A DNA stretch of 9,126 nt, from the NCBI GenBank assembly GCA_026390245.1, contig JAPLGI010000123.1, forward strand, positions 1-9,126, written 5' to 3'. Position numbers and translations under genes: made by a program. The notes below the pieces were generated by a model. It was not told the DNA's origin. It saw only the letters and a program-made list of their open reading frames with translations, and did not search any database. Source of the stretch: Caldisericota bacterium (GTDB lineage: Bacteria > Caldisericota > Caldisericia > Cryosericales > Cryosericaceae). Shown piece after piece: positions 1 through 6,889 of the stretch (its first letter is position 1; each line of letters starts with the position of its first letter).

Positions 1-359
1 TCGTACGAGGTCCCGATGAGCTTGAGCTGCCTCTTGAAGTTGGTCGTGTTCTTGACCGTGATCTCGCGTGGATTCTTCTTCAGCCGGATAGCCTCATTCT
101 CGGCGGGGAGCCCGAATGCGTCCCAGCCCATGGGGTGCAGGACATTGAAGCCCCTCATCCGGTAGAACCGGCTGATGACGTCGGTCGGGATATAGTTGCG
201 GCAATGGCCAACGTGCAGGCCATCTCCCGATGGATAGGGGAAGTAATCCAGACAGAAGAGCTTCGGCTTGGCGGAGTTCTCTTCGGTCCGATAGGCCTTC
301 CCGACCTCCCACTGGTCCTGCCACTTCGGCTCGATGCTATGAAAGTCGTATTCTCTCAT
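1..359 (-). CDS. leuS: Leucyl-tRNA synthetase, N-terminal part (runs off the window)
   Basis: This class I synthetase charges tRNA-Leu with leucine in the cytoplasm. Only the first 119 codons are present; the gene continues past base 1. The N-terminus has the standard bacterial LeuRS order: an opening stretch beginning MREYDFHSIEPKWQ, then the HIGH-type ATP-binding signature as HVGH at residues 49-52 within YPSGDGLHVGH, then the LeuRS-typical HPMGWDAFGLPAENEAI stretch at about residues 75-91. The ATG at 359 is chosen because GGAG lies about six bases upstream in the message and the protein starts where LeuRS proteins usually start. It lies 60 bases downstream of aspS on the same strand, so the two may be cotranscribed, with a stem-loop in the gap. 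Editing domain, KMSKS motif and C-terminus are outside the window. Confidence 0.97.
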   Translation of the reverse strand, partial: MREYDFHSIEPKWQDQWEVGKAYRTEENSAKPKLFCLDYFPYPSGDGLHVGHCRNYIPTDVISRFYRMRGFNVLHPMGWDAFGLPAENEAIRLKKNPREITVKNTTNFKRQLKLIGTSY

Positions 360-372
360 CGGTCACTCCAAT

Positions 373-410
373 TGTGAATGCCTCATGTACCTGGTACAAT
401 GGGCTTCACA
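373..410 (-). promoter_or_regulatory. Imperfect hairpin between aspS and leuS
   Basis: The 60-base aspS-leuS gap holds an inverted repeat. The outer arms are TGTGAA at 373-378 and TTCACA at 405-410. GCC at 380-382 pairs with GGC at 402-404, with one bulged base, and the core is the 13-bp palindrome TGTACCTGGTACA at 386-398. In the minus-strand message the structure ends about two bases before the leuS SD region. There is no following T-run, so a simple terminator is unlikely. A processing site, a translational control element or a protein-binding palindrome are possibilities (inference). Confidence 0.45.
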
Positions 411-419
411 TTTCAAAGG

Positions 420-1724
420 TCAGGGCTGCAGCCTCTCCATGTCGCGTGGAAACAGCACAGCCTCGCGCAGGTTCGTGAGACCCGTCAGCTGCATGACAAA
501 CCGCTCCAGCCCGATGGCAAAACCGCCATGCGGTGGCATGCCAAAGCGGAACGTTTCCAGGTACGCGGCCACGGCTTCCTGCGTCATGCCGCGAGATTCG
601 AGAGCCCTGGCATAATCGTCGAACTTATTGAGACGCTGTCCACCGGTGACCAGCTCAGTGCCACGAAACAGGAGGTCGAAGGAGTTGGAGTACCTGGGGT
701 CATCCGGATTTGGCGCCGTGTAGAAGGGACGCTTCACCATCGGATAGCCCGTGACGAACAGGAAGTCAGACTGAAAGGTCTCCTTTGCCCATTCGCCCAG
801 CCACTTCTCATGTTGAGGGGCAAGGTCCGGCTCTGCGCGACAATCCTCACCGTGATGCTCGAAGATCCACTGCTGTGCGTCCGGAAAGTAGACGTGCGGG
901 AAAGTCTCGGGCGCCAATGGCATTTCGACCTTGAGGAGTTCCAGCTCCCTCGCGCAATGCGCCGTGAGATAGGACAGAATCCCCCCGATGACTTCGGTAA
1001 GAAGGGCCATAACCGTCGTATGGTCCTTGATGAACCCCATCTCGGCGTCCATGCTGACGTACTCGTTGAGGTGTCGGATGGTCTGGTGAGGCTCGGCCCT
1101 GAAAACGGGGGCCACCTCGTAGACGCGTTCGAAGATGCCGACCATCATCTGCTTGTAGAACTGGGGACTCTGGGCCAGAAAGGCCTGCTTTCCGAAGTAC
1201 TCGATTGCGAAAACGTTGGCGCCGGACTCGGAAGCCGAACCGATGATCTTGGGGGTCGCCACTTCGGTGAAGCCTTTGCCGTCAAGGACCTCCCGGAATC
1301 CGTGAGCTGCCGCGGCGCTCAGCTTGAAGATGGCCTGCTTGGATGGCGCCCTGAGACCGACCATTGCATGGTCAAGGAACGTATCCAGATGCGCATTGAT
1401 GACCGGCTTGTTGATCGGGAAGGGCAACGCTTCGGTGACCGGAGACAGCACCGTAAAGGAAGGGTTGTGCACTTCGTATCCCCCGGCAGCCTGGGGCTCT
1501 GCGACGACCGTGCCCTCGACCTGAATGACGCTCTCGACCAGCAGTCCGTCGATGGAGGCCACCGCCTCGGGAGCCTCGACGACAATCTGACAGATGCCGG
1601 AACGATCGCGCAGGTGGACAAAGACCATCCCGCTTCCCAGCTTGCGGATGCGATGCATCCACCCTGACATCATGATGCGCTCACCTGCGTGAGAGGATAA
1701 TTCACTGCTCAGCACACGTTCCAT
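420..1724 (-). CDS. aspS: Archaeal-type aspartyl-tRNA synthetase, probably non-discriminating
   Basis: This class II synthetase attaches aspartate to tRNA-Asp and, if non-discriminating, also to tRNA-Asn for later conversion by GatCAB. The protein has 434 residues, the short archaeal/AspRS2 length; bacterial AspRS is near 590 and carries a GAD insertion absent here. An N-terminal OB-fold anticodon domain (about 1-100) is followed by the catalytic core. Motif 2 has FRAE at 208-211 and RHLNE at 217-221; motif 3 has GGFAIGLER at 400-408. In the OB fold the discriminating Trp of archaeal enzymes is replaced by His24 (GWMH), and the companion Lys aligns with Ala80. These are features of relaxed tRNA recognition (alignment from memory). 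The ATG at 1724 is chosen because GGAGG lies six bases upstream. An in-frame TTG at 1745 and GTG at 1736 lie further upstream. The next gene downstream is leuS. Confidence 0.95.
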   Translation of the reverse strand: MERVLSSELSSHAGERIMMSGWMHRIRKLGSGMVFVHLRDRSGICQIVVEAPEAVASIDGLLVESVIQVEGTVVAEPQAAGGYEVHNPSFTVLSPVTEALPFPINKPVINAHLDTFLDHAMVGLRAPSKQAIFKLSAAAAHGFREVLDGKGFTEVATPKIIGSASESGANVFAIEYFGKQAFLAQSPQFYKQMMVGIFERVYEVAPVFRAEPHQTIRHLNEYVSMDAEMGFIKDHTTVMALLTEVIGGILSYLTAHCARELELLKVEMPLAPETFPHVYFPDAQQWIFEHHGEDCRAEPDLAPQHEKWLGEWAKETFQSDFLFVTGYPMVKRPFYTAPNPDDPRYSNSFDLLFRGTELVTGGQRLNKFDDYARALESRGMTQEAVAAYLETFRFGMPPHGGFAIGLERFVMQLTGLTNLREAVLFPRDMERLQP

Positions 1725-1746
1725 ATCAGCCTCCACATATGACAAT

Positions 1747-1779
1747 GGCCGCTCTCAGGGCAACCGCCCGGGACCGGCC
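1747..1779 (-). other. GC-rich stem in the aspS leader
   Basis: In the predicted aspS 5' untranslated region, GGCCG at 1775-1779 can pair with CGGCC at 1747-1751 (given as read on the minus strand). This encloses an inner GGGC-GGTT-GCCC hairpin at 1758-1769. The interior loops are five and six bases. The structure could influence aspS translation, but its size is modest and no T-box or known riboswitch motif was recognised. Confidence 0.25.
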
Positions 1780-1795
1780 CTCGACAACCATCTAC

Positions 1796-1824
1796 AGGTT
1801 ACTTCCTGACCGGGTTCCTGTCAA
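1796..1824 (-). promoter_or_regulatory. Candidate aspS promoter
   Basis: On the minus strand a perfect -35 TTGACA (1824 to 1819) is followed by a 17-base spacer and a weak -10 TAACCT (1801 to 1796). This would start transcription near 1789 and give a leader of about 65 bases before the aspS ATG. The -35 lies inside an 18-bp palindrome, so repressor control is plausible. The -10 matches the consensus at only three of six positions. Confidence 0.45.
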
Positions 1825-1831
1825 CAGGAAC
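1803..1831. promoter_or_regulatory. 18-bp palindrome plus an extra half-site (candidate operator)
   Basis: GTTCCTGT at 1814-1821 and ACAGGAAC at 1824-1831 are exact 8-bp inverted copies separated by two bases. A third copy of the core half-site, TTCCTG, is at 1803-1808, a 12-base step from the copy at 1815-1820. The palindrome covers the whole candidate -35 of the aspS promoter. The geometry suits a dimeric DNA-binding protein; which one is unknown. Confidence 0.5.
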
Positions 1832-1892
1832 GAGAACGAATGGACATCTGGTACGACACCCCGGTTCACAGACTCGCCGTCCCAACGGACCA

Positions 1893-1921
1893 CTTGACCG
1901 CTTCGGTGTCAAGAGTATCCT
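1893..1921 (+). promoter_or_regulatory. Candidate promoter of the hybrid kinase gene, with inverted repeat
   Basis: TTGACC at 1894-1899, a 16-base spacer and TATCCT at 1916-1921 form a sigma70-like promoter with a start near 1928, about 35 bases before the chosen ATG. The -35 lies in the inverted repeat CTTGAC (1893-1898), N9, GTCAAG (1908-1913), a possible operator. The promoter lies inside the longer reading frame that opens at 1840, which supports the later start at 1963. Confidence 0.4.
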
Positions 1922-1962
1922 TGGAGTGTATGTTCCCATGCAACGAAGTCAAGGGGAGATCA

Positions 1963-4326
1963 ATGACTGACAGCAGAACCCTTTCGAACGAAGCAGGCAC
2001 GGTGCAGAAGCAGGCGGAGACATCGCTGCGCGATGCTGCCTGGCGGCTCCAAAGCATCATCGAGGGCACCCATGTTGGCACCTGGGAATGGAACATCCAG
2101 ACTGGGCAAACGGTCTACAACAACGTGTGGGCACAGATCATCGGCTATACGCTCGACGAACTGACCCCCATCAGTGTCAAGACGTTTGAGACCTTTGTTC
2201 ACCCCGATGACCTGAGGCACTCCGATGAACTGCTGCAGCGGCACTTTGCAGGCGAACTGCCCTACTATGACTACGACTGCCGCATGAAGCACAAGGACGG
2301 CCATTGGGTCTGGGTTCACGACCGCGGCCGCGTCATTACGCGCACCGAAGACGGCAAGCCGCTGATGATGTTCGGCACCCATACTGACATCACCGAGCGC
2401 AAGCAGGCAGAGGAGGCGCTGCGGGAGAGCGACGAAAGATACTCTCTGATCAACAATGCGAGTCGCGACAGTATCTATAGTTATGATACCCTGGGCCGCT
2501 TCACCAGTGCAAACAGAAGCCTGTGCGAACTGCTGAAACTCGAGGCAAGCGAAATCATAGGGCACACTCATGCCGAACTCGGATTTCCGGATGCTCAATG
2601 CAAGGAATGGGACAGTCTGCACCGCCGAGTCTACGAAACAGACAATACCGTCACCTCAGAGACGACAGCTCCCATGCCTGATGGCACCACTCACAACTTT
2701 GAGGTAGTACTTAACCCCTTGCATGACAGCAACGGCATTATTGTTGGCATTGGAGGCACGACGCGCGACATCACCGAGCGCAAGCAGACGGAGGAGAAGC
2801 TGCGGAACACCAATGACCTGTTCTCGCTGTTCATGCGCCACTCACCCATCTACACCTACATCAAGGCGGTGACTCCCACCGAGAGCCGCGTACTGCAAGC
2901 CAGCGACAACTATCTGCAGATGATCGGCGTGCAGGGTCTGGAAATGGTGGGCAAGACCATGGCGGAGTTGTTTCCGGCCGAACTGGCCGCGAAGATCACG
3001 GCCGATGACTGGGGCGTCGTATCCAGGGGTGAGATCCTGAGTGTGGATGAGGACTTGGATGGCCGCAACTACACATCGATCAAGTTCCCGATTGTCCAGG
3101 GAAGCAAGACCGTGTTGGCGGGCTACACCATCGACATCACCGAGCTCAAGCAGGCGGAGGAGGAAAAGCAGGCTTTGCAGGCGCGGCTGCTGCAGTCCCA
3201 GAAGATGGAAGCCATCGGGACACTGGCAGGAGGAGTGGCTCATGATTTCAATAACTTGCTGACCGGCATCCTGGGCAACATTGCTCTCATGCGGGCCAGT
3301 CTTCCGCCGGAAAACCCATTGCTGGAGAATCTGAATGCCGCCGAGACCGCAGCCCGCCGGGCAGCCGACCTCACGAAAGGACTGCTGACCTACAGCCGCA
3401 ATGCCATAGTCATGCCGGTTGTTCTCGACGTCGACATGGCAGTCGGGGAAACGCTGGACTTGCTGCGCCAATCGCTGCCGGCCACGATTACCATCGTGCG
3501 GAACTTCCAGCCTGATGCATGGAGCATCCTTGCCGACCGATCACAGTTGACCCAGATCCTGCTGAACCTGGCTGTAAACGCGCGCGACGCCATGGACGGC
3601 AGGGGCACACTGACCATCTCAGTTCACAACGAAGTCGTTGACGAAGAATATCTCCTTCACTATCCCTTTGCACGAGCAGGTGAGTTCGTCCACCTTCGTG
3701 TCTCCGACACCGGCCCTGGCCTCCCAGACGTGATTGTCCAGCACCTGTTCGAGCCCTTCTACACCACTAAGCCGGTGGGGTCGGGCACAGGGCTTGGTCT
3801 TTCCATTGTCTACGGTGCCGTCAAGCAAGCCGGTGGGTGGATCACGGCAGTATCCACCCAAGGTACCGGCACGACATTCGACATCTTCCTGCCGCGCTCC
3901 GCCTCCCCCGTCGACCCTGTACACATACCTGAACCTGTCGTCGAGAACACACATCACGGCATGATCCTGGTCGTCGAGGATGAGCCAGTCATCTCCACAG
4001 TCGCACAGACGCTCCTGAGTCGGAGCGGGTACACGGTCCTGACGGCGCCGGACGGGGCCTCGGCCCTGGACATCCTGCAACATCATCCTGTGGGCATCAG
4101 GCTCATCCTGCTGGACATGACCATGCCTGGCATGACCACCGCCGAGATCGTTCAGGCCATCCGGGACATGGACCCAAAGGTCCCCATCCTGCTGAACTCC
4201 GGATACACCTCCAACGACTCCGTCCAACACATGCTCGAGGAAGGCAGCGTGCAGGGGTTTCTTGGCAAGCCGTACGACCTTCAACACCTGCTGGAAAACG
4301 TGGAGGAGCTTCTCCGAGGAAGTTGA
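1963..4326 (+). CDS. Three-PAS hybrid sensor histidine kinase with C-terminal receiver domain
   Basis: This two-component phosphorelay protein of 787 residues has no signal peptide or membrane segment, so it probably senses a cytoplasmic cue. Three PAS/PAC units occupy about 25-147, 152-274 and 283-397, each ending in a DITExKQ linker. A dimerization/phosphoacceptor domain follows with GGVAHDFNN (phospho-His427). The ATPase domain has an N box LNLAVNARDAM at 534-544, SDTGPGLP at 581-588, FEPFYTTKP at 596-604 and GSGTGLGLS at 606-614. The receiver domain (about 667-785) has the acidic cluster EDE at 672-674, phospho-acceptor Asp718, Ser746 and Lys769, so both modules look intact. No HPt or output domain is present, and no partner regulator is nearby. 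The ATG at 1963 is preceded by AAGGGGAG at a good distance; an in-frame ATG at 1840 precedes the likely promoter. The ligand of the PAS domains cannot be inferred. Confidence 0.93.
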   Translation: MTDSRTLSNEAGTVQKQAETSLRDAAWRLQSIIEGTHVGTWEWNIQTGQTVYNNVWAQIIGYTLDELTPISVKTFETFVHPDDLRHSDELLQRHFAGELPYYDYDCRMKHKDGHWVWVHDRGRVITRTEDGKPLMMFGTHTDITERKQAEEALRESDERYSLINNASRDSIYSYDTLGRFTSANRSLCELLKLEASEIIGHTHAELGFPDAQCKEWDSLHRRVYETDNTVTSETTAPMPDGTTHNFEVVLNPLHDSNGIIVGIGGTTRDITERKQTEEKLRNTNDLFSLFMRHSPIYTYIKAVTPTESRVLQASDNYLQMIGVQGLEMVGKTMAELFPAELAAKITADDWGVVSRGEILSVDEDLDGRNYTSIKFPIVQGSKTVLAGYTIDITELKQAEEEKQALQARLLQSQKMEAIGTLAGGVAHDFNNLLTGILGNIALMRASLPPENPLLENLNAAETAARRAADLTKGLLTYSRNAIVMPVVLDVDMAVGETLDLLRQSLPATITIVRNFQPDAWSILADRSQLTQILLNLAVNARDAMDGRGTLTISVHNEVVDEEYLLHYPFARAGEFVHLRVSDTGPGLPDVIVQHLFEPFYTTKPVGSGTGLGLSIVYGAVKQAGGWITAVSTQGTGTTFDIFLPRSASPVDPVHIPEPVVENTHHGMILVVEDEPVISTVAQTLLSRSGYTVLTAPDGASALDILQHHPVGIRLILLDMTMPGMTTAEIVQAIRDMDPKVPILLNSGYTSNDSVQHMLEEGSVQGFLGKPYDLQHLLENVEELLRGS
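2386..3153 (+). repeat. Three near-identical PAS-linker sequences
   Basis: The DNA for the linker after each PAS domain is repeated at 2386-2406, 2767-2787 and 3133-3153. The first two copies are identical over 21 bases beginning GACATCACCGAGCGCAAG; the third differs by one base (CTC for CGC). They encode DITERKQ, DITERKQ and DITELKQ. This fits internal PAS duplication or recombination between copies, although the motif is also conserved as protein in this family. Confidence 0.75.
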
Positions 4327-4357
4327 GCAGGCCGTCTGTAACAGGGGACAGCCGTAG

Positions 4358-4410
4358 TTGTTGTAACGTCCTGCAACAAGGGCAGGGTTGGATTCCCGTC
4401 TGCTCGGGAG
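4358..4410 (+). other. Two weak hairpins after the kinase gene
   Basis: TTGTTG at 4358-4363 can pair with CAACAA at 4374-4379 (10-base loop). TTCCCG at 4393-4398 can pair with CGGGAG at 4405-4410 (6-base loop, one G-T pair). Neither is followed by a T-run. They may be a poor terminator or mRNA leader structure in the 216-base gap before the hydrolase gene; both could be chance. Confidence 0.2.
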
Positions 4411-4467
4411 TTACGGAGAGGCATGCATGGTCAACGTTTTTCGCACGCTGTGTTTGCGGCACCGCGG

Positions 4468-4495
4468 TTGATTGGCCGTCGCTTCATGATAGACT
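4468..4495 (+). promoter_or_regulatory. Candidate extended -10 promoter of the hydrolase gene
   Basis: TTGATT at 4468-4473 lies 16 bases before TAGACT at 4490-4495, and a TG dinucleotide at 4487-4488 gives an extended -10. Each hexamer matches the consensus at four positions. A start near 4502 would leave about 40 bases before the ATG at 4543. This would exclude the in-frame upstream ATG at 4423 from that transcript. Confidence 0.35.
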
Positions 4496-4542
4496 CAAGT
4501 TCTGGAGACTCCCGATACATCTCCGAGCCAAGTGAGGCGCTG

Positions 4543-5409
4543 ATGTCATTGACTGATCAGACAATCAAGCTTGTCGACGGGCGGACCCTGGGGTTTGCAG
4601 AATTCGGCGATCCGTCGGGGAAGCCGGTGCTCTTTTTCCATGGGTTTCCGGCATCGCGACTCGAAGGTATCGCTCTGGACACTCCTGCGCGAGCAGTTGG
4701 TGTTCGACTCATCGTACCTGACAGGCCCGGATTTGGCTTGTCGGACCCCAAGCCAAGACGCTCATTCTCGGACTGGCCAGAAGACGTCATCCAGCTTGTT
4801 TCGCACCTCCGCATCTACGAATTTGCGGTTCTCGGTACCTCAGCAGGAAGCCCCTATGTCGTCGCATGCGCAGACCGCATCGATGAGAGACTGACCGCAG
4901 CGGGGATTGTCTCGGGCATGTCTCCCCTCAACAATCCGGCTGTCCGCTTGGCCATGAACCCTGACCAGCGCCGGATGTTCGTCTCAGTAGCACGCTTCCC
5001 CTGGCTTGCCCGGCGCATGCTTGCTCGCAGCATGCAGGAGGTACAGGCCGACTTCCCATCGGTGCTGACTCGCATGGCAGCGGAACGGCCCGACGTGGAC
5101 AAGTCCATACTCGAGCGACCGGACATCAAGGACATGCTCCGGACGAACTTGACGGAGGCGTTCAGACAGGGTGTAGCGGGCGCCGCGCAGGAACTGGCTC
5201 TCTACCCCGGCTCCTGGCACCTCGCACTGAAGAGCATCGCATATCCGGTCCAGCTGTGGCATGGTCGCAGGGATGTCATCACTCCGCCCGCCATGGCTGA
5301 AGAACTCGCATCTATCCTTCCTCATACCCTGACACGGTGGCATCCCGACGAGGGTCATTCCTTGCTGTTCGCCCGTTCAGAGGAGATCCTGAGACAACTC
5401 GTGTCCTGA
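4543..5409 (+). CDS. Alpha/beta-fold hydrolase
   Basis: This 288-residue cytoplasmic alpha/beta hydrolase has a complete predicted catalytic triad. The oxyanion-hole motif HGFP is at 33-36, the nucleophile elbow GTSAG at 98-102 (Ser100), the acid Asp244 in GRRDVITP and the base His272 in DEGHSLL. A helical cap of about 130 residues lies between strand 6 and the acid residue. Family members are esterases, lipases, lactonases, haloalkane dehalogenases and others. Here the residue after the nucleophile is Ala and the first conserved block is LGFAEFGDPSGKPVLFFHG, as in many uncharacterised proline-iminopeptidase-like or esterase-like hydrolases, so the substrate is unknown. The ATG at 4543 is chosen for its GAGG about five bases upstream and because family homology starts there. 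A start at 4423 would add 40 residues of non-family sequence. The PIG-L gene follows after 67 bases on the same strand. Confidence 0.9.
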   Translation: MSLTDQTIKLVDGRTLGFAEFGDPSGKPVLFFHGFPASRLEGIALDTPARAVGVRLIVPDRPGFGLSDPKPRRSFSDWPEDVIQLVSHLRIYEFAVLGTSAGSPYVVACADRIDERLTAAGIVSGMSPLNNPAVRLAMNPDQRRMFVSVARFPWLARRMLARSMQEVQADFPSVLTRMAAERPDVDKSILERPDIKDMLRTNLTEAFRQGVAGAAQELALYPGSWHLALKSIAYPVQLWHGRRDVITPPAMAEELASILPHTLTRWHPDEGHSLLFARSEEILRQLVS

Positions 5410-5476
5410 CGCATGAGACCCTTGGAGCCCCTGCCTGTTTGTCTGTCAGCAGAACCCGGAGACATTCGATAGGCGC

Positions 5477-6889
5477 ATGAGACGAAAGGCTAAGGTCGTT
5501 CTCCTCATCTCCATAGGCGTGCTGCTCGCTACGGGAGCCGGGGCCTGGCTGGGATTCTTCGGTCCGTCTGTGCAGTCTCCCAAGCTCATATCTGCACTGT
5601 CTGACCCCAGAAGCCAGCTCAAGGACTTCCAGTCGACCGACTCGGTGCTTGTCGTCGCTCCCCATCCCGACGACGAGTGTATCGCCACCGGCGGAGCTAT
5701 CCAGAACGCTCTCAAGGCAGGCGCGAAGGTTCATATCGTGTATCTCACCTACGGAGACAACTACGAGCTCGCGTACTGGGCACTGAAGAAACTGCCCGCA
5801 CTGACATCGGCCGAATTCAGGGCGCTGGGCGAGCTGCGTCACGCTGAAGCTGTCAAGGGTGCCGCCTCTCTCGGGCTGACGCCCGATTGCCTGACGTTCC
5901 TAGGCTATCCCGACTCGGGAACGCTGCGCATCTGGGAAATGACCTGGCAACCCGACACGAGCAGGCTTCATGTTGCCACCGACGCCCGGTCGGTCCCCTA
6001 CCCCGATGCGCTCAGCCCTGGATCTCCCTACAATGCTGCTGCGGTTACCGTCGATCTGGAGAAGGTCATGCAGGCGTTTCACCCGACAGTGGTGCTCTTC
6101 CCGTCGCCCCTGGACCTCAACCCCGATCACCAGGCTGCGTATCTCTTCGTCACCGCGGCGCTGTGCGACCTCAACCTGTCTCCGTCCCGCTACACGTACC
6201 TCGTCCATCAACGACACTTCCCGTCGCCTCTCCTGTACGACCCCCTGGCTGTCCTGACCCCGCCCGCGTTTGTGGCCTCACTTCCGATTCAGTTGCGGAA
6301 CTTGGGACTGACTGCAGATCAGGAGGCACTGAAGTATGCGACGACCTTGATCTATCGCAGCCAGACCGACGTCGCCTACCGACTGCTGGCCAGTTTTTCG
6401 CGCCGGAACGAGGTGTACTTTGAGGACCAGTATTTGCAGCTTTCCCCGGCAGACGCTCCATTCTTTCTCATCCCGACCGACTTCCTGCTCGAGCGGTTTG
6501 GTCACAACCTTGAGCTGCGCTCCGTCAGCGCCAGCAGGCCCGCACCAGGGACACTGCGCCTGGTCCTCTCCTTTCCTGCAGCCCCCACCGAGGATTCGGT
6601 CGCAGAAGTCTCCGTGTTTCCCGTCGTCACAGGTACTCCTTTTTCTCAGCAGCCCAAGCTCGTCATCAGCCTGCAACATGGGAAGGAGGCGAGCGCCATG
6701 GACCTCGTAAGCGGAGCCTCGGTGACAACATCGGTGGTCACCACCGAAAACGGACCGGATGTGACCATCGACATCAGCATGCCCGGGGCAGCATCAGCCA
6801 CCCAGGTCATGCTCCACGTCCGAGCCGGATACCGGGGACTCTCGCTGTACAGCACTCCCTGGCAAGTGTTCAGCCTGCCTCAGTCCTGA
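5477..6889 (+). CDS. Membrane-anchored PIG-L family deacetylase with long C-terminal extension
   Basis: PIG-L/LmbE-type enzymes are zinc-dependent hydrolases that usually remove acetyl groups from N-acetylglucosamine-type sugars. The protein has 470 residues, against roughly 220-300 for a minimal PIG-L domain. Residues 1-4 are basic and 7-26 hydrophobic without a clear cleavage site, suggesting an N-terminal anchor with the enzyme outside the membrane. The zinc/catalytic motif APHPDDE is at 61-67 (His63, Asp65, Asp66), the RHAEA helix at 121-125, and the third zinc ligand probably His218 in NPDHQAA, where many relatives have HPDH. The catalytic domain seems to end near 250-330. The remaining residues up to 470 are rich in V, T, S and P with alternating hydrophobics, suggesting a beta-sandwich of unknown role. 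The start has only a weak AGG upstream. The substrate is unknown; an envelope or exopolysaccharide sugar is an inference. Confidence 0.88.
   Translation: MRRKAKVVLLISIGVLLATGAGAWLGFFGPSVQSPKLISALSDPRSQLKDFQSTDSVLVVAPHPDDECIATGGAIQNALKAGAKVHIVYLTYGDNYELAYWALKKLPALTSAEFRALGELRHAEAVKGAASLGLTPDCLTFLGYPDSGTLRIWEMTWQPDTSRLHVATDARSVPYPDALSPGSPYNAAAVTVDLEKVMQAFHPTVVLFPSPLDLNPDHQAAYLFVTAALCDLNLSPSRYTYLVHQRHFPSPLLYDPLAVLTPPAFVASLPIQLRNLGLTADQEALKYATTLIYRSQTDVAYRLLASFSRRNEVYFEDQYLQLSPADAPFFLIPTDFLLERFGHNLELRSVSASRPAPGTLRLVLSFPAAPTEDSVAEVSVFPVVTGTPFSQQPKLVISLQHGKEASAMDLVSGASVTTSVVTTENGPDVTIDISMPGAASATQVMLHVRAGYRGLSLYSTPWQVFSLPQS

Noticed and set aside
373..410. CRP-like TGTGA and TCACA halves in the aspS-leuS gap
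   Set aside because: The halves are more than 25 bases apart, whereas a CRP site needs six, so this is better read as hairpin arms.
378..1667. 429-codon open frame on the plus strand opposite aspS
   Set aside because: It is antisense to a well-supported synthetase gene. Its translation shows no recognisable family and it is a codon-bias shadow of aspS.
1840..1962. 41-codon N-terminal extension of the sensor kinase
   Set aside because: It contains the candidate promoter and lacks an SD, while the ATG at 1963 has AAGGGGAG before it and starts the domain sequence.
1960..4287. Minus-strand open frames at 1960-2622, 2842-3471 and 3619-4287 opposite the kinase
   Set aside because: These antisense shadows of a complete multi-domain gene have no family resemblance and no convincing SD.
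5410..5483. Direct repeat CGCATGAGAC (5410-5419 and 5474-5483) and a 19-codon frame between hydrolase and PIG-L
   Set aside because: A single 10-base repeat is within chance, and the short frame has no SD or recognisable product.
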